A stretch of DNA of 6,963 nt from an uncultured Eubacteriales bacterium (GCA_900549405.1 URNZ01000083.1:1-6963); one strand, 5' to 3'. Shown: positions 1 to 6,237, counted from the first letter of the stretch. Numbers and translations: made by a program. The notes: a model not told the origin generated them from the letters alone.

Positions 1-420
1 GGGGCAGGCGGCCCGCTGCTCCAGATAGGTGGCCTGGGTGGCGGCCTCGCCTCCCAGGGGCAGCAGGTCGTCGGCCTTGAAGTCGGGCGCCAGGGCCTTG
101 ATGGATCGGTCCCAGATGCCCTGCATCCGGCGCTGCCGCCGGCTTGAGACGCGCCCGCCGCCGATAAACAGATAGAAGATACCACCGAACACCGGGAAGG
201 GGAGGATGACCAGCAGCCAGGCGATCTTATAGGCCGGTTCCATCCGGCTGCCCACAATGGCCAGGGCGGCGGCAACGCTCATCAAAATGCACACCCAATA
301 GAAATTCTGAATGTGCTCGGAAAACGTAAATACCATCACCGCCAGCAGGGCGAACTGGATGAGCAGGGAGACGGCCACCAGCACAGAGCGGTGGAACAGG
401 AAATAGAACAGTTTTTTCAG
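1..420 (-). CDS. cls: Cardiolipin synthase, N-terminal part (runs off left edge)
   Basis: The visible 140 codons match the N-terminal membrane domain (PLDc_N type) of bacterial cardiolipin synthases, which condense two phosphatidylglycerols into cardiolipin and glycerol at the cytoplasmic membrane. Hydrophobic segments lie at about residues 13-33, 41-57 and 66-88. The typical run EPAYKIAWLLVILPFPVFGG (61-80) is followed by a basic stretch (RVSSRRQRR, 90-98). The catalytic HKD motifs of the phospholipase D fold would lie beyond base 1 and cannot be checked. No ATG, GTG or TTG suits the start. The family-like N-terminus LKKLFYFLFHRS begins at a CTG codon at 418-420, with AGGAGG 9 nt upstream, so I infer a CTG start. 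The next in-frame candidate, GTG at residue 13, would remove the conserved basic N-terminus. The gene lies 30 bp behind the phosphoesterase and is probably co-transcribed with it. Confidence 0.88.
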   Translation of the reverse strand, partial: MKKLFYFLFHRSVLVAVSLLIQFALLAVMVFTFSEHIQNFYWVCILMSVAAALAIVGSRMEPAYKIAWLLVILPFPVFGGIFYLFIGGGRVSSRRQRRMQGIWDRSIKALAPDFKADDLLPLGGEAATQATYLEQRAACP

Positions 421-429
421 GGGGAAGCA

Positions 430-435
430 CCTCCT
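430..435 (-). promoter_or_regulatory. Shine-Dalgarno site of cls
   Basis: AGGAGG on the minus strand, inside an AAAGGAGGTG context, lies 9 nt before the CTG codon at 418-420. This is the main support for CTG as the start of cls, because no standard start codon lies at a suitable distance. Confidence 0.6.
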
Positions 436-450
436 TTGGGGCGGGCGGCG

Positions 451-909
451 TCAGGGCATCTGGCGCAGGGAACAGTGGATGTGGCCGCGGTCCAGCTCGA
501 TCACGCCATAGGTGGTCCGGGCGGTGCCGGGGTTGAGCATCCACAGGCCGTCCTCCAGCTGCTGGCACAGGGGGCGGTGGGTGTGGCCGAAGAGGAGAAT
601 GTCCGCCTGGCAGGCCCGGGCGTCGGCCACGGCGGCGTCATAGCCGCCCTTTACCCCCCACAGGTGCCCGTGGGAGAGGAGAATGCGCACCCCGTCCAGA
701 GTGATCTGTTTCTTTAAAGCGTGGGTGGTCCAGCCGTCGCAGTTGCCGGGGACCATGCACACGGGGATGCGGGGATAGGCATAGGACACCGCCTCGGCGT
801 CCTCCTCCAGATCGCCCAGGTGGATGATCTGGTCGGGGGCCTCGTCGGCCACGGCGGAGAGCATTCCGGCCACAGACCGGTGGGAATCGGAGAAAACAAG
901 AATTTTCAA
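451..909 (-). CDS. YfcE/MJ0936-type metallophosphoesterase
   Basis: This 152-aa protein has the usual length of the small single-domain calcineurin-like phosphoesterases (YfcE, MJ0936, B. subtilis YsnB). Family members hydrolyse phosphodiesters or phosphomonoesters with a di-metal centre, usually Mn or Ni. All metal-binding motifs are visible: DSH (8-10), GDLEED (32-37), GNCD (55-58), SHGH (79-82) and GHTHRP (108-113). The product is probably cytoplasmic, since there is no signal peptide. Its physiological substrate cannot be told from sequence. The start is TTG at 907-909, giving MKILVFSDSH, preceded by AGAGGTGA at 5-nt spacing. The open frame continues upstream to 1173, but that part runs antisense to the divergent small gene and has no family similarity. 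The gene is first of a two-gene minus-strand unit with cls. Confidence 0.93.
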   Translation of the reverse strand: MKILVFSDSHRSVAGMLSAVADEAPDQIIHLGDLEEDAEAVSYAYPRIPVCMVPGNCDGWTTHALKKQITLDGVRILLSHGHLWGVKGGYDAAVADARACQADILLFGHTHRPLCQQLEDGLWMLNPGTARTTYGVIELDRGHIHCSLRQMP

Positions 910-914
910 AGCTG

Positions 915-922
915 TCACCTCT
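915..922 (-). promoter_or_regulatory. Shine-Dalgarno site fixing the TTG start of the phosphoesterase
   Basis: AGAGGTGA on the minus strand, 5 nt before TTG at 907-909. It supports this start over the longer frame. Its first base lies at the edge of a short GC hairpin at 922-936. Confidence 0.65.
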
Positions 923-936
923 GCGCCTGGGGCGCA

Positions 937-942
937 TATACT
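937..942 (+). promoter_or_regulatory. Candidate -10 box for the three small plus-strand genes
   Basis: TATACT differs from the sigma-A -10 consensus at one position and lies 30 bp before the ATG at 973. The -35 side is poor: CTGTCA at 912-917 has four of six matches at 19-bp spacing. The promoter would lie in the 63-bp divergent gap between the phosphoesterase and the small-gene cluster. I found no convincing promoter for the minus direction in the same gap. Confidence 0.35.
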
Positions 943-972
943 TAGATTGAGATCGTGTTGGGAGGGATACCT

Positions 973-1239
973 ATGCAGGGAAAAGGGACTCAGAGCGGTC
1001 CGGCCCAGGCGCTGGAGCAGAACCGGGCGGCCATCAGCAAGCTGGCCCAGTCGGGGGACGCCCAGCGGCTGATGGAGCTGCTGCGCCAGGGCGGCGGTGT
1101 GGAGCAGGCGGCCCAGGCCGCAGCGGCGGGGGACCCGGCGGCCCTGATGGCCATGATGGACCGCCTGATGCACACCCCGGAGGGGGCGGCGCTGGTGGAC
1201 CGCATCGGGACCCAGGCCAAGCAGGCGGGACTGGAGTAA
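973..1239 (+). CDS. Small hypothetical protein, Ala/Gln-rich, helical (88 aa)
   Basis: I do not recognise this gene as a named family. The 88-aa product is rich in Ala, Gln, Met and Leu, has no signal peptide or membrane segment, and should be mostly alpha-helical. It contains an apparent internal repeat: KLAQSGDAQRLMELLRQ (23-39) resembles AAAAGDPAALMAMMDRL (49-65), each with a G-D turn followed by a Leu/Met helix. The tail has a TPEG turn (68-71) and an amphipathic helix. The start is ATG at 973 with GGGAGGG at 960-966, 6 nt away. GTG at 955 and TTG at 958 are in frame but would put the ribosome-binding site inside the gene. It is the first gene of a three-gene plus-strand cluster and lies 23 nt before the next. 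The length, ribosome site and synteny make a real gene likely; the function is unknown. Confidence 0.8.
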   Translation: MQGKGTQSGPAQALEQNRAAISKLAQSGDAQRLMELLRQGGGVEQAAQAAAAGDPAALMAMMDRLMHTPEGAALVDRIGTQAKQAGLE

Positions 1240-1262
1240 CAGACTGAGGGGGTGGCTGGCCC

Positions 1263-1679
1263 GTGGCGGAGCTGGAGGAAAAACTGAATGCCATTTTGGG
1301 CGACCCCAACGCCATGGGGCAGATCATGGCCCTGGCCCGCTCCTTGGGCGGGGGAGGGGGCACGGGTGAGCCAAATTCACCTCCGCCGGAGCCGGGAGAG
1401 ACTCCCCCGCCGCCCCCGGCGTCTCAACCGGAGGTCCCCGATTTATCCGCCCTGCTGGGCCAGGTGGACCCCAGGCTGATGCAGATGGGGCTGAGTCTGC
1501 TGAAAAACTGCAAGGAGCGGGATGACCGGAACGCCGCCCTGCTGCGGGCCCTGCGGCCCTTTCTCAAGGAGGAGCGCCGGGCGGGGCTGGACCGGGCCCT
1601 TCAGATCGTGGGGGTGACGCGGATCATCCGGGCGGCCCTGGACACCATGGGCGGAAAGGGGGAGGAGGGCCGTGTATAA
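1263..1679 (+). CDS. Hypothetical protein with Pro-rich linker and two helical parts (138 aa)
   Basis: Unrecognised family. The 138-aa product has an N-terminal helical segment with ILGDPNAMGQIMALARSLGG (11-30), a Gly-rich and then Pro-rich linker (about 31-59, with five consecutive prolines at 48-52), and a C-terminal helical part (60-129). The C-terminal part carries DPRLMQMGLSLL (69-80) and a basic block RPFLKEERRAGLDRALQI (98-115). There is no signal peptide or obvious membrane span. The start is GTG at 1263, with a G-rich ribosome site (GAGGGGG, 1246-1252) about 10 nt upstream. The gene sits 23 nt after the 88-aa gene, and its last 8 bp overlap the next gene's start, so the three are almost certainly one transcript. 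The GDPNAM stretch resembles GDPAAL in the 88-aa protein, suggesting related or interacting helices. Confidence 0.82.
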   Translation: MAELEEKLNAILGDPNAMGQIMALARSLGGGGGTGEPNSPPPEPGETPPPPPASQPEVPDLSALLGQVDPRLMQMGLSLLKNCKERDDRNAALLRALRPFLKEERRAGLDRALQIVGVTRIIRAALDTMGGKGEEGRV

Positions 1680-2046
1680 CCGCTATATCCCACAGGAGGA
1701 GGACTATATCCCCGTGGTCCCGCCGCCGGAAAACCCACCGCCGTCCCCGCCGAGGGCAGATCGGGCAGGGGGACAGAGCGCCCCCGGCTCCTCCGTGCTG
1801 TCCGCCCTGGGACTTGGGAACCTGGGCGGCCTGTTTTCCGGGGCGGAGGGCCTGGTGAGCCGTCTGCTGCCGGACAACGTGGACGCGGGGGACATTTTGC
1901 TGCTGCTCATCGTCCTCTATCTCCTGGCGGAGGGGGACGACTTAGACCTGGTCATCGCCCTGGGGCTGACCCTGGTGCTGGGTCTGGGCAGCGGGAAAGA
2001 GAAGAGGGAGAATAGCACACAGGGCGGCACAGTGGCCGCCCCGTAG
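1672..2046 (+). CDS. Small probable membrane-associated hypothetical protein (124 aa)
   Basis: Unrecognised family. The 124-aa product starts at GTG (1672), inside the end of the upstream gene (8-bp overlap), with GGAGGAGG shortly before it. The N-terminus reads MYNRYIPQEEDYIPVV, followed by a Pro-rich stretch (17-27), a Gly/Leu-rich region (40-66) and LPDNVDAGD (66-74). Two hydrophobic segments follow: ILLLLIVLYLLA (75-86) and LVIALGLTLVLGLG (93-106), joined by an acidic turn EGDDLD (87-92). A charged and polar tail (107-124) ends the protein. The segments are short for full transmembrane helices. A re-entrant or membrane-surface hairpin is possible, as is a self-assembling hydrophobic core. 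The gene converges on the LolA-like gene, with only 11 bp between the two stop codons. I cannot assign a function. Confidence 0.82.
   Translation: MYNRYIPQEEDYIPVVPPPENPPPSPPRADRAGGQSAPGSSVLSALGLGNLGGLFSGAEGLVSRLLPDNVDAGDILLLLIVLYLLAEGDDLDLVIALGLTLVLGLGSGKEKRENSTQGGTVAAP
2022..2041. terminator. Weak GC hairpin between convergent genes
   Basis: GGGCGGC (2022-2028) pairs with GCCGCCC (2035-2041) around a 6-nt loop. It lies at the 3' end of the 124-aa gene, just before its stop codon, and directly downstream of the stop of the convergent gene. Neither side is followed by a real T-tract, so a role as a bidirectional terminator is only possible. Confidence 0.25.
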
Positions 2047-2057
2047 GTGTTTGGAAA

Positions 2058-2819
2058 TTACGTTACATTATGCAGGGACGTGCCGTCTGGCAGGGAGAAG
2101 GCGTCGGCGGCGTCATAGGCCGTGGTGATGGGGGAGAGGGCGGACAGGCGATAGGTCAGCGTGCCCTCCTCCTCCGTCTCCGCCTGGACCAGCAGGCCGC
2201 TGTCCAGCCCGATCCAATAGCGCTCGGTCCGCTGGGGGTCGTCCAGGCGGACCTCCACATAGATGCAGGACAGGCCCTCCAGCTGGCGATAGTCGGCGGT
2301 GACGATGGCGCTCTGCCGCAGCTGGAGCACCGTCTCATAGGTGGGGATGTGCTGGGCCAGGTCGGCGGACAGGCCGTCCGCCGGGGCGGTCTGATACTGC
2401 TGGGAGCCGTCGTACCAGTAATAGAGCTTGTCCCCGCCGGTGAGATCGTGGCGCACCGCCCCGGAGGGCAGGGTCTGACGCACGTGGCACCAGTCCCCGT
2501 CGCACCACACCTGCACGGCGGTGGAGGAGGAGCCGCCGGTCCAGAAGGACTCCACCGTCAGCTCCCGATAATAGCTGTCTGACCGGTCCAGGGTGGCGAT
2601 AACGCTCTGGACGGTGCGGGGGGTGACCTCCACCCGCTGATAGGCGCTGGAGGCGGACTGGGAGCCGTCGGAGGTGCTGCTGCCGCTGCCGCTGGCGTCG
2701 GCCAGCACCACGTGGGGGGTGTTCAGGGCCACCAGATTGCGGCCAAAGCTGACCAGCATGGCCCCGGCGATGAGAGCCACCACAGCCAGGGTGACCAGCA
2801 GCCGATTTTTCGGTTCCAT
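2058..2819 (-). CDS. Membrane-anchored extracytoplasmic protein, LolA-like appearance
   Basis: The 253-aa protein has an N-terminal basic start and one hydrophobic anchor (about 7-25). There is no Cys in lipobox position, so it is probably anchored by an uncleaved signal rather than lipid-modified. A Ser/Gly-rich linker follows (42-59). The remaining domain has alternating beta-type strands such as VQVWCDGDWCHVRQ (102-115), KLYYWYDGSQQY (131-142), CIYVEVRLDD (185-194), RYWIGLDSGLLVQAE (200-214) and TLTYRLSALS. The YWIGLDSGLLVQAE pattern resembles the LolA/LppX/RseB-type beta-fold, but I see this by eye only. Cys106 and Cys111 could form a disulfide. The start ATG lies 3 nt after the wecB stop and no clear Shine-Dalgarno is visible, so translation probably depends on coupling to wecB. 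It is the last gene of the trpS-tagO-wecB unit. A role in surface-polymer biology is inferred from position only. Confidence 0.82.
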   Translation of the reverse strand: MEPKNRLLVTLAVVALIAGAMLVSFGRNLVALNTPHVVLADASGSGSSTSDGSQSASSAYQRVEVTPRTVQSVIATLDRSDSYYRELTVESFWTGGSSSTAVQVWCDGDWCHVRQTLPSGAVRHDLTGGDKLYYWYDGSQQYQTAPADGLSADLAQHIPTYETVLQLRQSAIVTADYRQLEGLSCIYVEVRLDDPQRTERYWIGLDSGLLVQAETEEEGTLTYRLSALSPITTAYDAADAFSLPDGTSLHNVT

Positions 2820-2822
2820 AGT

Positions 2823-3971
2823 TTATACGCCGAAGGGCTCCGGCGGCTGGGGCAGCTGGCCGAAGTGCCACTGGATGGCGTCCACGATGCGGCGGCAGGC
2901 CTGGCCGTCGCCATAGGGGTTGACGGCGTGGGCCATCTTGTGATAGGCCGCCTGGTCAGACAGCAGCTCGCTTGCCATGCGGAAGATGTCCTCCTCCTCC
3001 ACGCCGGCCAGGCGGACGGTGCCCGCGGCCACGGCCTCGGGGCGCTCGGTCTCCTTCCGCAGCACCAGCACGGGGCGACCTAGGGCGGGGGCCTCCTCCT
3101 GCAATCCGCCGGAGTCGGTCATCACCAGATAGCACCGGGCCATCAGGTTGTGCATCTCGTCCACGGACAGGGGGGCGATGAGGTGGATGCGGGGGTGGTC
3201 ATCCAGATACTTGTGGGCGGCCTCCTGCACCACGGGGGACAGGTGGACAGGATAGACCAGCTCCACCTGGGGGAAAGCGTCGGCCACCCGGCGCAGGGCG
3301 GTCATGATGTTGGTCATGGGCTGGCCGTAATTTTCCCGCCGGTGGCAGGTGACCAGGATGATCTTTTTCCCCTGATAGTCCAGCTGATTGAGAATGTCCT
3401 CTGCAAAGGTGAAATCCTTTACGACAGTGGTCTGGAGGGCGTCGATGACGGTGTTGCCGGTGAGAAAGACGTTTTTGGTGATGTTCTCCCGGGCCAGGTT
3501 GTCCCGGTTGGCGGGGGTGGGGCAGAAGTGCAGGTCGGCCAGGGCACCCACCATCTTCCGGTTCATCTCCTCGGGGAAGGGGGACCACTTGTCATAGGTG
3601 CGCAGACCGGCCTCCACATGGCCCACAGGGATCTTGTGATAGAAGGCGGCCAGGGCCCCGGCGAAGGTGGTGGAGGTGTCCCCGTGGACCAGGACCAGGT
3701 CGGGCTTGGCCTCCTCCAGCACGCCCTCCATGCCCAGCAGGCACTTGGAGGTGATGGTGGACAGGGTCTGCCGGGGCTCCATGATGTTCAGGTCATAGTC
3801 GGGCTTCAGCTTGAAGATGTTCAGCACCGAGTCCAGCATCTCCCGGTGCTGGGCGGTGACGCAGCACAGGGCCTGGATGCCCGGGCGGCGCTGAAGCTCC
3901 AGAGCCAGGGGGGCCATTTTAATGGCCTCGGGCCGGGTGCCGAAGATGGTCATCACTTTGATATCGCTCAT
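2823..3971 (-). CDS. wecB: Non-hydrolysing UDP-N-acetylglucosamine 2-epimerase
   Basis: The 382-aa product has the normal length for WecB/MnaA, which interconverts UDP-GlcNAc and UDP-ManNAc in the cytosol. Family motifs are in place: GTRPEAIKMAP (11-21), HGDTSTTFAG (96-105), GHVEAGLRT (117-125), PFPEEMNR (131-138), CHRRENYG (209-216), a TDSGGLQEEAPALGRPVL block and the KETERPE loop. Asp98, Glu120, Glu134 and His210 align by eye with catalytic residues known for the E. coli enzyme. UDP-ManNAc is the donor for the second sugar of the wall teichoic acid linkage unit, where the gene is called mnaA in Bacillus. Its ATG overlaps the tagO stop as ATGA, and AGAAGGAGGA (3981-3990) lies 9 nt upstream, inside tagO. 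The adjacent TagO homologue supports a cell-wall glycopolymer role. Confidence 0.97.
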   Translation of the reverse strand: MSDIKVMTIFGTRPEAIKMAPLALELQRRPGIQALCCVTAQHREMLDSVLNIFKLKPDYDLNIMEPRQTLSTITSKCLLGMEGVLEEAKPDLVLVHGDTSTTFAGALAAFYHKIPVGHVEAGLRTYDKWSPFPEEMNRKMVGALADLHFCPTPANRDNLARENITKNVFLTGNTVIDALQTTVVKDFTFAEDILNQLDYQGKKIILVTCHRRENYGQPMTNIMTALRRVADAFPQVELVYPVHLSPVVQEAAHKYLDDHPRIHLIAPLSVDEMHNLMARCYLVMTDSGGLQEEAPALGRPVLVLRKETERPEAVAAGTVRLAGVEEEDIFRMASELLSDQAAYHKMAHAVNPYGDGQACRRIVDAIQWHFGQLPQPPEPFGV

Positions 3972-5104
3972 GGCGTGGTATCCTCCTTCTGGTCAGAAGT
4001 TTTGGGGGGCTGGTCATCCTGACCGTCCTGCTCCTCCAGCTGGCGCAGGTGCTCCTCAATGGTGCTGTTGTGAGAGATGAAGATGCGGATGGCCATCCAG
4101 CCGGTGACGCACAGGGCCACCAGCAGCAGCGTCGCCTTTACCACGCCGCTGGTGGTGAGGACCACGGCGGACAGGCCCAGAATGGCGCTGATGACATACA
4201 GCACGGCCACCGCCTGCTTCTGAGAGAAGCCCATGTCGATGAGCCGGTGGTGGATGTGCCCCCGGTCCGGGGTCATGGGGGACTGCCCCTTGGCCAGACG
4301 GCGGAGAATGGCGAAGCTGGTGTCGAAGATGGGCAGGCCCAGCATCAGGAAGGGGACGGCGAAGGAGATAATGGTATAGAATTTGAACAGCCCCTGGATG
4401 GACACGGTGGCCAGGATGAAGCCCAGGAAGGTGGAGCCCGTGTCCCCCATGAAGATCTTGGCCGGGTTCAGGTTATAGGGCAGAAAGCCGATGCAGGCCC
4501 CGGCCAGGGCGGCGGTGAGCACGGCCACGTCGGGCTCGGACACCGTGAGGGCGATGACCAGCAGGGTCATAGAGCTGATGGTGGACACGCCGCAGGCCAG
4601 TCCGTCCAGTCCGTCGATCAGGTTCACCGCGTTGGTGATGCCCACGATCCAGAACACGGAGATGGGGATGGACAGCCAGCCCAGCACCCAGAAGGGGTCG
4701 CTGCTGAAGATGTTGATGTTGGACAGGATATAGATGCGGCAGCCCGCGTGGACCGCAATGAGGGCGGCCACGATCTGCACCAAAAACTTGGGCTTGGCGG
4801 GCAGGGCATAGATATCGTCGAAAATGCCCAGGATCACAATGATAACGGCCCCCAGCAGCATGCCCCGGTATTGCTTGGACAGGGGCAGGAAGACCAGCAC
4901 GCTGAGCAGAAAGCCAAAGAAGATGGCCAGGCCGCCCATGCGGGGGATGGGGTGGTTGTGCATCCGGCGGCCGTCCTTGGGCACGTCCACCGCGCCCACC
5001 CGAAAGGCCAGGGAGCGGACCACCGGCGTGGAGATCAGGGCCACCACCGCCGCCGCCAGCAGGGCGGCAGCGGCAGTGCCCACAACAGAAAGTTCAATGG
5101 TCAT
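3968..5104 (-). CDS. tagO: Undecaprenyl-phosphate GlcNAc-1-phosphate transferase (TagO/WecA family)
   Basis: This 378-aa polytopic membrane enzyme transfers GlcNAc-1-phosphate from UDP-GlcNAc to undecaprenyl phosphate, the first step of wall teichoic acid or related polymer synthesis. Motifs seen: HPIPRMGGLA (51-60), DD at 96-97 in GIFDDIYALPAKPK, NAVNLIDGLDGL (158-169), FMGDTGS (218-224) and the HIHHRL box (283-288) that distinguishes WecA/TagO enzymes from MraY. About ten or eleven hydrophobic segments fill the rest. The C-terminus adds a charged tail of some 30 residues after the last membrane span (from about 347), probably cytoplasmic. The start ATG at 5102-5104 has AGAGG 7 nt upstream. 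The gene begins 46 bp after trpS and overlaps wecB by 4 nt. TagO and WecA cannot be told apart by sequence here; the Gram-positive context favours TagO. Confidence 0.95.
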   Translation of the reverse strand: MTIELSVVGTAAAALLAAAVVALISTPVVRSLAFRVGAVDVPKDGRRMHNHPIPRMGGLAIFFGFLLSVLVFLPLSKQYRGMLLGAVIIVILGIFDDIYALPAKPKFLVQIVAALIAVHAGCRIYILSNINIFSSDPFWVLGWLSIPISVFWIVGITNAVNLIDGLDGLACGVSTISSMTLLVIALTVSEPDVAVLTAALAGACIGFLPYNLNPAKIFMGDTGSTFLGFILATVSIQGLFKFYTIISFAVPFLMLGLPIFDTSFAILRRLAKGQSPMTPDRGHIHHRLIDMGFSQKQAVAVLYVISAILGLSAVVLTTSGVVKATLLLVALCVTGWMAIRIFISHNSTIEEHLRQLEEQDGQDDQPPKTSDQKEDTTP

Positions 5105-5150
5105 GATAGATCCTCTTTATGTTCCAGATTCCTCATCTGCGGGGAAGGGT

Positions 5151-6149
5151 TCAGCGGGGCAGGAAGCCCACCTTTTTATAGACCTTCCGCAGGGTCTTGT
5201 TGGCCACATAGCCGGCCTTCTCCGCGCCCTGCTTATACACAGACTCCAGATAGGCCTTGTCGGCCAGAATGCGGGTGGCCTCCTCCCGGATGGGGCGCAG
5301 GGCCTCGATGACCGCGTCGCCCACGGCGGGCTTGAACGCGCCGTAGCCCTGGCCGTCGAACTCCCGCTCGATCTCCTCCATGGTCTTGCCGGTGACGGCG
5401 GAGTAGATGTTCATCAGGTTGGACACGCCTGGCTTGTGCTCCGGGTCAAAACGGACGCAGTGCTCGGTGTCGCTGTCGGTGATAGCCCGCTTGAACTTGC
5501 GCTGGATGTCCTCGGGCTTCTCCATCAGGAAGACGCAGCCCTCGGGGGCGGACTTGGACATCTTAGAGGTGGGGTCGGACAGACCCATGATCCGTGCGCC
5601 CGTCTTGGGGATATAGGGCTCGGGGATCTTGAACACGTCGCCATAGATGCCGTTGAAGCGCTTGGCGATGTCCCGGGTCAGCTCCACGTGCTGCTTCTGG
5701 TCGTTGCCCACGGGGACGAAGTCGGGCTGATAGAGCAGGATGTCCGCCGCCATCAGGGCGGGATAGGTGAACAGGCCGCCGTTGATATTGTCGGCATTTT
5801 TGGCGGACTTATCCTTGAACTGAGTCATGCGGGACAGCTCACCGAACATGGTGTAGCAGTTGAGCACCCAGCCCAGCTCCGCGTGGGCGGGGACGTGGGA
5901 CTGGACGAACAGGGTGTTCTTCTCCGGGTCCAGGCCGCAGGCGATGTACTGGGCCAGCTGCTCCAGGGTGCGGCGGCGCAGCTTGGCGGGCTCCTGACGG
6001 ACGGTGATGGTGTGCATATCGGCCATAAAGTAGTAGCAGTCAAACTCCTCGGCCCGGGCACCCCAGTTTTTGATGGCCCCCAGATAGTTGCCCAGGTGCA
6101 GATCGCCGCTGGGCTGGATGCCGGAGAGCATTACTTTCTTTTCATCCAT
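5151..6149 (-). CDS. trpS: Tryptophanyl-tRNA synthetase
   Basis: The 332-aa class I aminoacyl-tRNA synthetase charges tRNA-Trp with tryptophan using ATP in the cytosol. It has normal bacterial TrpS length. The first signature is SGIQPSGDLHLGN (9-21), with HLGN as the HIGH motif. The second is KMSKS (196-200). Other typical blocks are YYFMADMHTIT (39-49), LMAADILLYQPDFVPVGNDQ (132-151), whose Asp136 is in the position that contacts the substrate indole, and ARIMGLSDPTSKMSKS. The chosen ATG (6147-6149) gives MDEKKVMLSG, as expected for the family, with AAAGGAG (6159-6165) 9 nt upstream. The frame stays open to 6197, but the extra 16 residues would begin within about 5 nt of the inferred transcript start. 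No T-box leader is visible. The 46-bp gap to tagO holds no strong terminator, so read-through into the cell-wall genes is likely. Confidence 0.97.
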   Translation of the reverse strand: MDEKKVMLSGIQPSGDLHLGNYLGAIKNWGARAEEFDCYYFMADMHTITVRQEPAKLRRRTLEQLAQYIACGLDPEKNTLFVQSHVPAHAELGWVLNCYTMFGELSRMTQFKDKSAKNADNINGGLFTYPALMAADILLYQPDFVPVGNDQKQHVELTRDIAKRFNGIYGDVFKIPEPYIPKTGARIMGLSDPTSKMSKSAPEGCVFLMEKPEDIQRKFKRAITDSDTEHCVRFDPEHKPGVSNLMNIYSAVTGKTMEEIEREFDGQGYGAFKPAVGDAVIEALRPIREEATRILADKAYLESVYKQGAEKAGYVANKTLRKVYKKVGFLPR

Positions 6150-6208
6150 GGTTGTCGGCTCCTTTAAATTCAGGCGCATCAAGAAACACGCCCGCATAAT
6201 ATTGTACT

Positions 6209-6237
6209 ATTTTACCACGGAGCGCGACATTAAGCAA
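6209..6237 (-). promoter_or_regulatory. Sigma-A-type promoter for trpS (and likely tagO-wecB)
   Basis: On the minus strand, TTGCTT (6232-6237) and TAAAAT (6209-6214) are separated by exactly 17 bp, close to the -35/-10 consensus. Transcription would start near 6202, giving a leader of about 50 nt that holds the trpS ribosome site. A second AT-rich hexamer, TACAAT, lies just downstream and could be an alternative -10. Confidence 0.65.

Noticed and set aside
910..1173. N-terminal extension of the phosphoesterase to an upstream start at 1173
   Set aside because: The extension lies opposite the divergent 88-aa gene, has no phosphoesterase similarity, and the TTG at 907-909 has a well-placed ribosome site and yields the canonical KILVFSDSH start.
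2828..2845. CGCCG/CGGCG inverted repeat near the wecB 3' end
   Set aside because: A 5-bp GC stem inside coding sequence is expected by chance at this base composition.
3150..4022. Plus-strand open frame of 290 codons opposite wecB
   Set aside because: Antisense to an epimerase with all motifs intact; Gly/Val/His-rich composition typical of a shadow frame.
5105..5150. Terminator between trpS and tagO
   Set aside because: Only a 5-bp stem (CAGAT/ATCTG, loop GAGGA) without a T-tract is present, so I do not call a terminator.
4049..5311. Long plus-strand open frame of 420 codons opposite tagO
   Set aside because: It is antisense to a well-supported tagO gene. Its His/Gly/Gln/Asp-rich translation is the usual mirror product of a GC-rich gene, with no family features. 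It also runs into trpS.
4824..6167. Plus-strand open frame of 447 codons opposite trpS and tagO
   Set aside because: It spans two real genes and their intergenic gap on the other strand, with low-complexity mirror composition and no ribosome site.
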